This document shows, piece after piece, positions 16,003 through 23,917 of a stretch of 64,000 nt of DNA. The stretch spans positions 88,126-152,125 of the forward strand of contig NZ_BMVW01000014.1 of the NCBI RefSeq assembly GCF_014650915.1, read 5' to 3'. This DNA comes from Streptomyces poonensis. GTDB taxonomy: Bacteria > Actinomycetota > Actinomycetes > Streptomycetales > Streptomycetaceae. A program made the position numbers and the translations under genes. The notes beneath the pieces are model-generated. The model was given only the letters and a program-made list of their open reading frames with translations, searched no databases and was not told where the DNA came from. Each line of letters starts with the position of its first letter. Position 1 is the stretch's first letter.

Positions 16003-17547
16003 TCATCCCACGCGTCGCGGTTTGGTTCCCACCTTGTGGTGAGCAGGGCGGCTGAACGCCTCGCCCGTGGCCAGAACTCTGCCCACGTCGTGACGGATGG
16101 CCGGGCGGCGGTTCTTCGAGCCCGGCGGTCTGCCTGGCCCGGGTCGGGAGGGTTTCGGTGCACCGGCTGGAGACCCGGTCTTCGCGTGCAGGTTTCTGAA
16201 CCCTCTGCGGACGCGGGCAGGTGTCAGTCTGTTCGGCTCCGTCGGCTTCTCCCAGGGCCGTCGCAGGTCGGTGGCCAGTGGGCGGGCGAGCCGCAGTTGG
16301 GCATAGGCAGCGATCACCAGCCAGGTCCACCGGTCGGCCGCTTTTGAGCTGCGAAGCCGAGGTTTGGTCCATCCGAGCGTCTGCTTGAACAGGCGAAATG
16401 TGTGCTCGATGTCGAAGCGCCGCAGGAAGGACTGCCAGCAGCGGTCGACGTCAGTCTCAGTGGCGCCGGTGCCCGACCACCACAGCCATACCGGCTTGTT
16501 CACTCCGCCGCTGGGCAGTTTCTCCACGACCAGCCGGACGATGGTGCCCTCGATGATGGGCAGCGGGCCGTCGTGGTGGAGCCAGGCCGCCCGGCGGGTC
16601 AGCCTGGGATGCAGCCGGTCCCACGCCTGCGCGGTCGCCTTCCCATAGAGCCGGGTGTCCGTGGTCGTCACGGCCTGTTCGGTGCCCCAGGTACTGGGGT
16701 CGCCGAAGACAAACTCGCCGCCGTGCTTGGGCGGCCGGCCCCCTTTGGGGTCGTAGACCCGCGGCGGTGTCGGCCGGCGCATCACGCGGTCGGAGCGGAG
16801 TCGGCCGAGGATCTCCACAGGCAGACCTGTCAGCAGGTGGGCGATGCGCGGGGCGTCGTATCCGGCGTCCAGCACCACCAGGACCTCCGGGTCGCCTTGC
16901 TGCCACTGGCCGGCGGCCACCAGCCGCTCGATGACCTCGCGGATCTGAACCGTGGTGACCGCGGCGACGTCGGCGCCGGGCTCCAGGCGGACCGCGTCCA
17001 GCACCGCCGTCCAGGACGTGCGGCCAGTTTCCAGTGCGGCCACCACGGAGTACGGCCAGCCGGGCACCATCTGGTGCTTGCCCTCGCCCCGGCCGAACGT
17101 GTGACAAAAGGCCCGGTCAGCACATGTGTTGGCGTCCGGTCTCAGCCACGGCGAGACATCCACGGCCAGCACGAGTCGGCCGTCCGCCGCCCTTGGCAGC
17201 GGCATCCCGGCCAGGGCGCGACGCAGCCGGGCGATATTGATCCGGCCCTGGTTGAGCCCGCCGTACAGAGCTCCGTGCCCACGACGGTGCTCGGGCGCGA
17301 GCGCGAGATCGACCAGCGTCCTCACTGGCCCGTCCGTGCACAACAGCGCGTCGCACAACTCGAACAAGGCGTCGCCCCGCGCGGTCAGACACTCGTACAG
17401 CTCCGACCGGAAGCGTGACACTTCCGCGAACGCATCCCGCAGGACGCCCTGATCCACCAGACTCACGACCACGGCCTTCGCGCTGATCCACTCTGTGACG
17501 GAGCACAGGATCAGACGGAGGCCGCCTACGTGTCCGCTGAACTGCAC
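16003..17547 (-). CDS. IS701-like DDE transposase (element B)
   Basis: A 514-residue intact transposase, close homologue of that at 12249-13799. Shared landmarks: AEHRRGHGALYGGLN, VLAVDVSPWLRP, VLVVLDAGYDAPRIAHLL, the GGRPPKHGGEF loop, RRFDIEHTFRLFKQTLGWT and the tail GPGRPPGSKNRRP. The Asp/Asp/Glu catalytic set is present. The N-terminal start is uncertain, as the first 20 residues differ from element A. The downstream passenger gene is probably transcribed with it. Confidence 0.88.
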   Translation of the reverse strand: MQFSGHVGGLRLILCSVTEWISAKAVVVSLVDQGVLRDAFAEVSRFRSELYECLTARGDALFELCDALLCTDGPVRTLVDLALAPEHRRGHGALYGGLNQGRINIARLRRALAGMPLPRAADGRLVLAVDVSPWLRPDANTCADRAFCHTFGRGEGKHQMVPGWPYSVVAALETGRTSWTAVLDAVRLEPGADVAAVTTVQIREVIERLVAAGQWQQGDPEVLVVLDAGYDAPRIAHLLTGLPVEILGRLRSDRVMRRPTPPRVYDPKGGRPPKHGGEFVFGDPSTWGTEQAVTTTDTRLYGKATAQAWDRLHPRLTRRAAWLHHDGPLPIIEGTIVRLVVEKLPSGGVNKPVWLWWSGTGATETDVDRCWQSFLRRFDIEHTFRLFKQTLGWTKPRLRSSKAADRWTWLVIAAYAQLRLARPLATDLRRPWEKPTEPNRLTPARVRRGFRNLHAKTGSPAGAPKPSRPGPGRPPGSKNRRPAIRHDVGRVLATGEAFSRPAHHKVGTKPRRVG

Positions 17548-17639
17548 AAATGTCGATCAAGTTCGAGTCGCGTTCGACGTCGGACCATAAACGGCAAGCT
17601 CACGCGTGGGTTCCTGCGACTCCCCGGCCAGAAATCCGC

Positions 17640-17991
17640 GAACCCGCCTGCTTCGCCCGGCGGGGGGATCGACCCAGGTGAACAGCCTGTTGAGGCCCTG
17701 GCCCGTGAACTCCTGGAAGAAACGGGCCTTGAACTCACCGAAGCACGGCTGCTGCACGCGCGGACGTACGCGGTCCGGCGGCACGGTGTGAGTGGGAGCC
17801 TGACCGCGCTGTTCTATGCCGTGGCTCTCAAGGGCGGGGCGCCTACGGTGACCGAGACCGACGGTTCCACCGAGGCGGCGGTATGGGTCTCCCTGGCCGA
17901 CTTGCAGGACGACACCGTGCTGTCACCGGCGGCTGCCGACGCTCTTCGCTTGCTCGACAGAGCGAAGGCATCGGTCACTGCCACTCGTTGA
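17640..17991 (+). pseudogene. 3' part of a NUDIX hydrolase gene
   Basis: Encodes the NUDIX box in full: GGIDPGEQPVEALARELLEE then TGL, matching G-x5-E-x7-R-E-U-x-E-E-x-G-U, followed by the rest of the fold to a normal stop at 17991 (AADALRLLDRAKA). Upstream of about 17655 the frame is not NUDIX-like, so the N-terminal strand is missing. The missing piece, in the same orientation and ending at the very next residues, is at 7977-8093. The frame is open from 17530, and a hybrid product is possible but unlikely to be active. Confidence 0.7.
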
Positions 17992-18049
17992 TGACAGGAT
18001 CGTCTGCTGGCGGGCCGGGGAGTTCGTACGCACTCGGAACTCGGAGTTC

Positions 18050-18436
18050 ATGCTGGTCGGCAATGGGCCGTACCGGGTCGACCGGGTCGACGGACGACTG
18101 CGTCAGGCCGGCGTCGTCTCCGCGGTGACCGGAGCCTGTGAGGACGGCTACCGGGCCCGTATACGCGGGCTGCCGGTGCGCACCGCGGTGGACGGTCTCC
18201 ACGATGTGCTCCGCGAAGTCGCCGCTGCAGGCGGCCGCATGCGCGCTGTGCAGGCCCTGCGCCGGAGACTGCCCGTACTGTCGCCCGCGGAGGTCGTCGA
18301 GTACGCGAACACGCTGCTGGGCGGCGATGCCTCAGCGCGCCTTGTGGCCGTCGCCATCAAGGAACTCGTGGAGCCGCTCGACTCGGTGCTCGCTGCGCAG
18401 ACCATTCGGCACGGCACGCCCCACCAGCCTCGTTGA
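18050..18436 (+). CDS. Conserved-looking hypothetical protein
   Basis: A 128-residue protein from ATG 18050. The frame is open upstream and reads sensibly (WRAGEFVRTRNSEF) to overlap the NUDIX stop, so the true start may be non-canonical or lost. It begins with a short beta region (VGNGPYRVDRVDGRL), then a segment RARIRGLPVRTAVDGLHDVL and a helical C-terminus rich in Val/Leu (LSPAEVVEYANTLLGGD). No catalytic motif. Not recognised. It directly follows the NUDIX fragment on the same strand and may have been its operon partner. Confidence 0.5.
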   Translation: MLVGNGPYRVDRVDGRLRQAGVVSAVTGACEDGYRARIRGLPVRTAVDGLHDVLREVAAAGGRMRAVQALRRRLPVLSPAEVVEYANTLLGGDASARLVAVAIKELVEPLDSVLAAQTIRHGTPHQPR

Positions 18437-18642
18437 CTGTTGCCGCGAATCAAGGCGACATGTTCGGAGGTTGCTCTTCATCCGCTCCTGCTTCTCCGGC
18501 GCCGGGCATTCCGGCGGGGCCAACACGGCCGTCGGCCACCACCGGGCGGTGCCCGTTGATGAACTCCGGAGCTGCTCCCGTTCCCTGCCCCCATGAGGTG
18601 ACTGATGACGGCGGGGCGGCCCGCCCGGTGCCGGGGTGCGGG

Positions 18643-19200
18643 TCATCGGAGCGCCGCCGCCACCAGCCCGTGGATCTCCTGGTCCGACACGGTTCCGCCC
18701 CCTACCAGGCGGTCGAAGACCAATCCGTCCACACAGGTCAGCAGCGTGACGGTACGGTCCTCGGCGTCTGCGACGCCCTGCGCGGCCAGGAAGTCGTGTA
18801 CGACTTGTCGTCCTGCGTTCCGGCGCGGCACGAGGATCTCCCGCAGCTCGGGGTGGTGCACGCTCTCGAGGGCGCACGCGTAGCGCGCGAGGGAGCGTCG
18901 CCGTCCGTCCCCCGTGAGCCGTTGCTCGACGAACGCGGCGATCTGGGCCACCAGTTCCCCGGCCGTGCGCGGCACCGGTGTCTGTTCCCCGATCTCCTGG
19001 AGTTCTGCCTGGTCGAGTGCGACCAGCCGCCGGACCAGTGCGGTGAGCAGTGCCTGACGGGTGCGGTAGTAGGCGGAGGTGGTTCCGGGCGGCAGGTGTG
19101 CTGCCCGGTCCACCGCGCGGTGGGTCAGGCCTCGGACTCCGGTTTCGGCGAGCACGTCGATGGCCGTATCGGCAAGGGCGGTACGTCGGTCAGTGGGCAT
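18643..19200 (-). CDS. TetR family repressor
   Basis: A 185-residue TetR-family protein. The HTH region runs from about residue 5 to 52: RRTALADTAIDVLAETGVRG, then THRAVDRAAHLPPGTTSAYY. The C-terminal half is an all-helical ligand domain with YACALESVHHPELREIL. It is divergent from the FAD monooxygenase gene, with two copies of the palindrome TTCTAC-N4-GTAGA-A/G in the 82-base gap. This is a textbook arrangement for a repressor controlling itself and the monooxygenase, with the monooxygenase substrate or a related aromatic compound as a likely inducer. Confidence 0.9.
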   Translation of the reverse strand: MPTDRRTALADTAIDVLAETGVRGLTHRAVDRAAHLPPGTTSAYYRTRQALLTALVRRLVALDQAELQEIGEQTPVPRTAGELVAQIAAFVEQRLTGDGRRRSLARYACALESVHHPELREILVPRRNAGRQVVHDFLAAQGVADAEDRTVTLLTCVDGLVFDRLVGGGTVSDQEIHGLVAAALR

Positions 19201-19207
19201 CCCCCCT

Positions 19208-19255
19208 TTCTACATCCGTAGAGGTGGGGAGTACTCTTCTTCTACATCCGTAGAA
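19208..19255. promoter_or_regulatory. Two palindromic TetR operators
   Basis: TTCTACATCCGTAGAG (19208-19223) and TTCTACATCCGTAGAA (19240-19255) are two copies of one palindrome, TTCTAC and GTAGAA arms around ATCC, 32 bases apart (about three helical turns). They fill the gap between the TetR gene and the monooxygenase gene. Two dimers could bind the same face of the DNA. Confidence 0.75.
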
Positions 19256-19282
19256 GGTCACGGCGGGGCGAGGAGGGCCGGT

Positions 19283-20440
19283 ATGGGCGGCAGCGCGGTG
19301 GTGGTGGGTGGAGGCGTCGGAGGGCTGGCCGCCGCGATCGGTCTGCGCCGGATCGGCTGGGAGGTGACGGTGGTCGAACGCGCCCCCGTCCTCGCCGACA
19401 TGGGTGCGGGTATCTCCCTGCACGCCAACGGCATCCGTGCCCTGGACGCCCTCGGCGTCGGCGAGGCGGTGCGCGCGGCCGCGCGGCCGCAGTACACCGG
19501 AGGCACCCGTGTCCCCGGTGGCGGCTGGCTGGCCCGCATGGACGGGACCGCTCTCGAGCGCGAGCTGGGCACCCCGATCGTCGGCGTCCCCCGGGCCGTG
19601 CTGCACCGCCTGCTGCGCGCGGCGCTGCCGTCCGAGTGTCTGGTCGTGGGGGCCGAGGTGGCGTCCGTCGACCGCATCGACCCCAGCCGGGTGCGGATAC
19701 CGTTCGCGGACGGCGTCCTGGAGGCGGACCTGGTCGTGGCCGCCGATGGGGTGGGCAGTCGGCTGCGCGCCCAGCTGTTCCCCCGGCACCCCGGCCCGGC
19801 CTACAGCGGGTCGACCGTGTTGCGCGCCATCACCGAGAACCCGGTCGAGCTGGACACCGACTTCGAGCTGACCTGGGGGAGGGGTGCCGAGTTCGGCCAC
19901 ATCGCGTTCGCCGACGGACGGGCCGAGTGGCACGCGGTGCTCAATTCGCCGCCCGGCGTGCGCTACGGGGACGCCCTCGCCGCGATGCGCCGCCGCTTCC
20001 GGGACTGGCACGATCCGATCCCCGCTCTGCTGGACGCGACCCAGCCCGATGCCGTCCTGCACCACGACATCCACGAGCTGACGACCCCCTTGCCCGCCTT
20101 CACCGCGGGCCGGATCGCCCTGCTCGGCGACGCGGCCCACGCCATGACTCCCAACCTGGGCCAGGGCGCCTGCCAGGCGCTGGAGGACGCGGCCGTGCTG
20201 GCCGCCGCGCTCGCCACCGAGCCGACCGTCGCAGCGGCGTTGGCCCGTTACGACGCCGAGCGCCGCCCGCGCAGCCAGTCCGTCGCACGCGCCGCCCGCC
20301 AGGCCGGCCGGATGGGCCAACAACTGACGCACCCCCTGGCCGTCGCCGTGCGGAACACGGCTCTCCGGCTGGCTCCTTCCCGCGTGACCGTCCGCACCGT
20401 CCTGCGGCATGCCGACTGGACATCCCCGGTCCTGGGCTGA
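19283..20440 (+). CDS. FAD-dependent aromatic monooxygenase
   Basis: A 385-residue class A flavoprotein monooxygenase of the PHBH/3-hydroxybenzoate 6-hydroxylase type. Residues 4-32 hold the FAD-binding VVVGGGVGGLAAAIGLRRIG motif and VVERA. The DG motif is ADLVVAADGVGSRLR near 155, and GRIALLGDAAHAMTPNLGQG near 280 is the GD motif that contacts both FAD and NAD(P)H. It should hydroxylate a small aromatic or similar ring using O2 and NAD(P)H. The ATG at 19283 has AGGAGGG at 19271. Two TetR-type operators lie between it and the divergent repressor, so expression is probably substrate-induced. Confidence 0.9.
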   Translation: MGGSAVVVGGGVGGLAAAIGLRRIGWEVTVVERAPVLADMGAGISLHANGIRALDALGVGEAVRAAARPQYTGGTRVPGGGWLARMDGTALERELGTPIVGVPRAVLHRLLRAALPSECLVVGAEVASVDRIDPSRVRIPFADGVLEADLVVAADGVGSRLRAQLFPRHPGPAYSGSTVLRAITENPVELDTDFELTWGRGAEFGHIAFADGRAEWHAVLNSPPGVRYGDALAAMRRRFRDWHDPIPALLDATQPDAVLHHDIHELTTPLPAFTAGRIALLGDAAHAMTPNLGQGACQALEDAAVLAAALATEPTVAAALARYDAERRPRSQSVARAARQAGRMGQQLTHPLAVAVRNTALRLAPSRVTVRTVLRHADWTSPVLG

Positions 20441-20900
20441 CGGCACCGGACCTCGTTCCGCGCCCCGCCAGAAGCGCTCCACGAGCACCGCTCCGCCACG
20501 GCCTGCGTCGACCTGACAGTCCGCGATGCTCCCAGGACCGAGCTGGCTACCAGGCCGGTTCCCCCCCATGAGTGAGCAGCTGTGTCGGACAATGGTGTGG
20601 GGATGAGGATGATTACCGGGACGGCGTCGCGCCGCACACGGATCGGTGACCCGGTGCTCTTCTGAGCGCCGTACGGGCCAGTGCGGGCTCGCCGTTCGAT
20701 CGAGGATTCTGCGCCGCTGCGCGGGCTCCGCCTCTGTCGTGTCGATCACACAGTGCGCGGCCCGGCGACGTGAACGCGCACCGCTCGCCCATGAGCGCGG
20801 CCTGGTCCCATGGTCGCGGTCGAGGTGGGTCTTCGGACCGATGCCGGCCACGGACATCGGAGTGATCATAAGAGCCGTTCGAACGAGCCGGGGAGGAAGC
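20441..20900. other. No recognisable gene
   Basis: About 460 bases. On the minus strand a short stretch (VAGIGPKTHLDRDHGTRPRS) looks protein-like but could not be tied to a family, and no start or domain is evident. Possibly insertion-sequence debris. Confidence 0.35.
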
Positions 20901-21638
20901 GTGCGGGCGGAGCAGGTGGACTGGGTGGACATACCGGCTGGGCTGCTGCGGCGCGGTACACCCGTTGACGAGGTGGCGGAGGTGGCTCGCCGCTATGCCG
21001 ACATCGGGATACCGGTGGAGTGGTACCTGAAGGAAGCCCCGCGCATGGATGTTCACCTGCCGGCCTTCCGGATCTCCCGCACCCAGGTCACGGTCGGCCG
21101 GTGGGCGCTGTTCGCAGCGGCCACCGGCAGGCCGGTCCCGCAGGCGCCGGCTGACCACCCGGTCACCGGCGTCACCTTCGACGCGGCGGTGGCCTACTGC
21201 CGCTGGCTCGGAACACGGCTCGGTGGCCTCGAGGTCCGGCTGCCCACCGAGGACGAATGGGAGCGCGCCGCCCGTGGCGACGACGGCCGGGAATTCCCGT
21301 GGGGCGATCAATACCGCACCGGCCTGGCCAATCTGGCGGATCTCGGTATCGGCACCACGCTGCCGGTCGGTTCCTTCCCCGAGGGCGCCAGCCCCTTCGG
21401 CGTGCTGGACATGGCAGGCAACGCCGACGAATGGACCTCCACCCGCTACGCCCCCTACCCGGACGCTCCCGCTCAGGTACCGATCACCGAGGCCTGGGCC
21501 TTCGATCCGCACATCACTCGGGGCGGCGCGTTCTGCCACGACCGGGACCTGGCCCGGTGCGCCCGCCGGCACGGCGCCTACGAGCAGGGCCTGGCGGCGA
21601 TCGGTGTGGGCTTTCGCCTGGCGGCACCGGCTCGGTGA
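20901..21638 (+). CDS. SUMF1/formylglycine-generating-enzyme-like protein
   Basis: A 245-residue protein consisting mainly of an FGE-sulfatase (SUMF1) domain: PAFRISRTQVTVGRWALFAA, then HPVTGVTFDAAVAYCRWLG, LPTEDEWERAARGDDGREFP with WGDQY, FGVLDMAGNADEWTSTRY and a final ITRGGAFCHDRD with ARCARRHG. The fold is used by formylglycine-generating enzymes and by EgtB-like iron oxygenases. A Cys-His pair occurs where FGE has its first active-site Cys, but the usual C-x4-C pairing is not present, and no sulfatase gene is nearby, so FGE activity is unlikely or altered. GTG 20901 is chosen for the GGAGGAAG site just upstream. Confidence 0.78.
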   Translation: MRAEQVDWVDIPAGLLRRGTPVDEVAEVARRYADIGIPVEWYLKEAPRMDVHLPAFRISRTQVTVGRWALFAAATGRPVPQAPADHPVTGVTFDAAVAYCRWLGTRLGGLEVRLPTEDEWERAARGDDGREFPWGDQYRTGLANLADLGIGTTLPVGSFPEGASPFGVLDMAGNADEWTSTRYAPYPDAPAQVPITEAWAFDPHITRGGAFCHDRDLARCARRHGAYEQGLAAIGVGFRLAAPAR

Positions 21639-21970
21639 AAGAAGACGCCGGGCAGGCCAGGGCGTACTGCACCGCGTGCGGCGTCTCCCCCCGTCTGCCG
21701 TACGGAGGCGGTGGCCGCGACCGTGATGGTGGGCCCGATCCCGACGCGGACGTCCACGCCTGGCCGGGAGATGGTGCTGTGAACCGACGCGTGGCCGAAG
21801 AGAAGACGCCGTTCGACGGATGGGTTCTCTGTTTCTGACGGGTCATACGAAAGCCGATGACCTGGTGTGACCGAGGGCCGGCGTGCGGCGGAGGCGGGCC
21901 CCGGTGACCGGTGGGTTGACCGGCTCGCGAGTCTTGATCCCTTCCTCGCCTGCTGGTTAGGTTGGCCGGC
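21639..21970. other. No recognisable gene
   Basis: About 330 bases between the FGE-like gene and the GNAT gene. No coherent coding frame, repeat or clear promoter identified. Confidence 0.4.
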
Positions 21971-22519
21971 ATGACTGAGCAAGGACCCGTCGCCTGGCCA
22001 CCTGCCCCGATCAGGACCGAACGGCTCGTGCTCCGCCAGTCCGAGGCCCGCGACCGTACGGCGTTCATCGAGCTGTTTGCCTCGCCCGAGGCGGGCACCT
22101 ACATCGGTGGCCCTCGACCACGTGATGAGCTCGAACGCGCGGTGCCTGAGCTGCCCGGGCGACGCCCTGGCCTTTTCGTCACAGATCTCGACGGAGCGAT
22201 GATCGGCATGGTCACGCTCGATCGGCACGACGCAGGGCGTCCGAGTCACGTCCGTGCGGATGCCGGGAAGACCGAGCTCGGCTACATGTTCCTGCCGAAG
22301 GCGTGGGGACGCGGGTACGCAGCCGAGGCGTGCGCAGCGGCACTGGGCTGGTTCGCCGACACGTCTCCCGGCGAGCCGGTGGTGCTCTGCACCCAGATCG
22401 CCAACGACCGTGCGATGCGCCTCGCGGCGAAGCTGGGGTTCACCGAGGTGGAGCGGTTCGAGGAGTACGGCGCCGAGCAGTGGCTCGGCGTGTGGTCCTC
22501 GGTCACACCGTCCGGTTGA
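21971..22519 (+). CDS. GNAT family N-acetyltransferase (RimJ/RimL type)
   Basis: A 182-residue acetyltransferase. It begins with the RimJ/RimL-type strand RTERLVLRQSEARDRTAF. Motif A, for acetyl-CoA, is LGYMFLPKAWGRGYAAEAC near residues 98-118, and motif B follows as CTQIANDRAMRLAAKLGFTE. It transfers acetyl from acetyl-CoA to an amine, in this subgroup often a protein N-terminus or small metabolite. ATG 21971 is used; a TTG three codons upstream is also possible. It stands alone with no obvious operon partner. Confidence 0.85.
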   Translation: MTEQGPVAWPPAPIRTERLVLRQSEARDRTAFIELFASPEAGTYIGGPRPRDELERAVPELPGRRPGLFVTDLDGAMIGMVTLDRHDAGRPSHVRADAGKTELGYMFLPKAWGRGYAAEACAAALGWFADTSPGEPVVLCTQIANDRAMRLAAKLGFTEVERFEEYGAEQWLGVWSSVTPSG

Positions 22520-22620
22520 GCTCGTGCCTGACAGCGCGGATCCCACGTCACCACGAGCCGTTACGGCGGCGCCGTACCGTCACTGAGGCAGCACCTGCGC
22601 GCTCGGCACGGTGACGCCCA

Positions 22621-22903
22621 CTACGCGCCGGTCCTGCCGTCCGGCTCGGGTTCCTTCCGCGCCCGCCGGAGCCGGCCGGGCCCCTGGGGACGCCCTCGCG
22701 CCGGTGCTGCCGTCAGCAACCGGACAGGACCCGCCCGCGCTGCCGCGGTGAAGGTCCGGAGCTTCCCGAAGACTTTGCGCAGATGCCATTCCACCGTGCG
22801 CGGGCTGATGAAGAGCCGGGTGCCGATCTCGGCGTTGGTGAGGCCCTCACGCACGAACCGGACGATCTGGCTCTCCTGGGTGGTGAGCTCCTTGGCCGCG
22901 GTG
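22621..22903 (-). pseudogene. C-terminal relic of a LuxR-type regulator
   Basis: On the minus strand the sequence reads AAKELTTQESQIVRFVREGL and TNAEIGTRLFISPRTVEWHL with RKVFGKL, an intact LuxR/GerE HTH of the large ATP-binding (LAL) regulator type. Upstream of it the protein is cut at about 22903, and after FGKL the usual ISSR continuation is missing, so both ends are broken. It abuts a TetR relic on the opposite strand. Confidence 0.7.
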
Positions 22904-22904
22904 A

Positions 22905-23403
22905 TTACGCGGAGGTGGTGCGCGAGATCAGCCGCCGGCTTCGTGCAGCGGCGGACATCACCGACGGCGGATCAGTCGACGCGCGCCTGCGCAGGCACCT
23001 CGCCGCACATCTGAGCTTCCTCGCCGACCACGAGGATGCCGCCTTGAATCTCATCCTGCGCAGGGGCGAGGCCACGGACCTCGCATGGGAGGCATTCGAA
23101 GCGGTCCGGCACGAGCGAACTCGAAGCATCTGTGCGTTGTTCGGCCTCGACGCCGACGAACCCGAACTCCGACTGGCCATGCGGGGGTTCAATGCCGCCT
23201 GTGACGAGATGTCCCGCCAGTGGCTGAGAGACGGCCGCCCGATGCCGGTCGAAGCACTGGTCGATTGCTTCATGACCTTCCTGGCAGGCGCGCTCCGGGC
23301 TGCCCACGGCCTTGCGCCCGCACCCGCCCTGCGCCAGGCGCTCGAGGAGCTCGAACACGGGGCTTCCCACCGGCAGGACATGCTGCAGGCGCAGAGGACC
23401 TGA
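22905..23403 (+). pseudogene. TetR-family ligand-binding half lacking its DNA-binding domain
   Basis: From about 22905 to the stop at 23403 the frame encodes an all-helical TetR C-terminal domain (EISRRLRAAADITDGGSVDA, LILRRGEATDLAWEAFEAVR, CFMTFLAGALRAAHG). The N-terminal HTH is absent: instead the frame runs into the antisense of the LuxR relic. The junction at about 22904 marks an illegitimate recombination between two regulator genes. Confidence 0.65.
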
Positions 23404-23533
23404 CCGGCCCTGGCGAGAGCTGTTGATCCTGCGGCTGTGAGCCTGTCCGGTCGTTGCTCTTGCTGATGGTTCCAGAATCAGGGTCCGGCTCGTCCGTGGC
23501 AGCCGTGGGGAGAGGGCCGTGCGATGGGTACTG

Positions 23534-23917
23534 CTATTCGCTGAGCATCACACTTTCGCGTGTGACGAGGCAGAAGGGGTGCCCAACTGGGTCCGCGTAC
23601 ACGCGATATCCGATCGGCTTGTCCGACCCTTCGAGCAACGTGGCACCCAGGGCGAGTACCTTCGGCTCGGCCAGGTCCAAGTCGTCGACCATCACATCGA
23701 CATGCATCTGGGCCGGACGATCGGGATCACGCCACCGTGGCGGCCGGAAACCGTCGACGCGCTGCAAGGCCACGATGTCCGTGCCTGTCGTGCTTTTGAG
23801 TACTACGTAGTCAGTCGTGTCCTCCACTCGCGACAGCGACAGCAGGCGCTCGTAGAAGCTCGCGAGCTCGGACGGGTCAGGGCAGTCGATGACGAGAGAG
23901 AAGAGGCGTCCGATCAT
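23534..23917 (-). CDS. VOC/glyoxalase-fold protein
   Basis: A 127-residue single-domain VOC protein with two beta-alpha-beta-beta-beta modules: IGRLFSLVIDCPDPSELASF with YERLLSL, and MHVDVMVDDLDLAEPKVLAL. The terminal ADPVGHPFCLV is the usual metal-binding Glu/Gln strand region. Members include glyoxalases, dioxygenases and antibiotic-binding proteins; the specific role cannot be read from sequence. Start 23917 (MIGRLF) matches the family; an ATG seven codons upstream is possible. It is monocistronic. Confidence 0.82.
   Translation of the reverse strand: MIGRLFSLVIDCPDPSELASFYERLLSLSRVEDTTDYVVLKSTTGTDIVALQRVDGFRPPRWRDPDRPAQMHVDVMVDDLDLAEPKVLALGATLLEGSDKPIGYRVYADPVGHPFCLVTRESVMLSE

Larger units (their letters stand above)
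15570..17614 (-). mobile_element. IS701-like element B with passenger ORF
   Basis: Left end 15570-15594 (GGCACAGG...CTTGCCGTTTA) and right end 17588-17614 (reverse complement ending GAGCTTGCCGTTTA) share an 11-base exact inner core CTTGCCGTTTA. The left end also matches other ends in the window. The 2.04-kb element contains a complete transposase (16003-17547, minus) and a 109-residue passenger gene (15631-15960, minus). The NUDIX 3' fragment starts just outside the right end. Confidence 0.6.
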
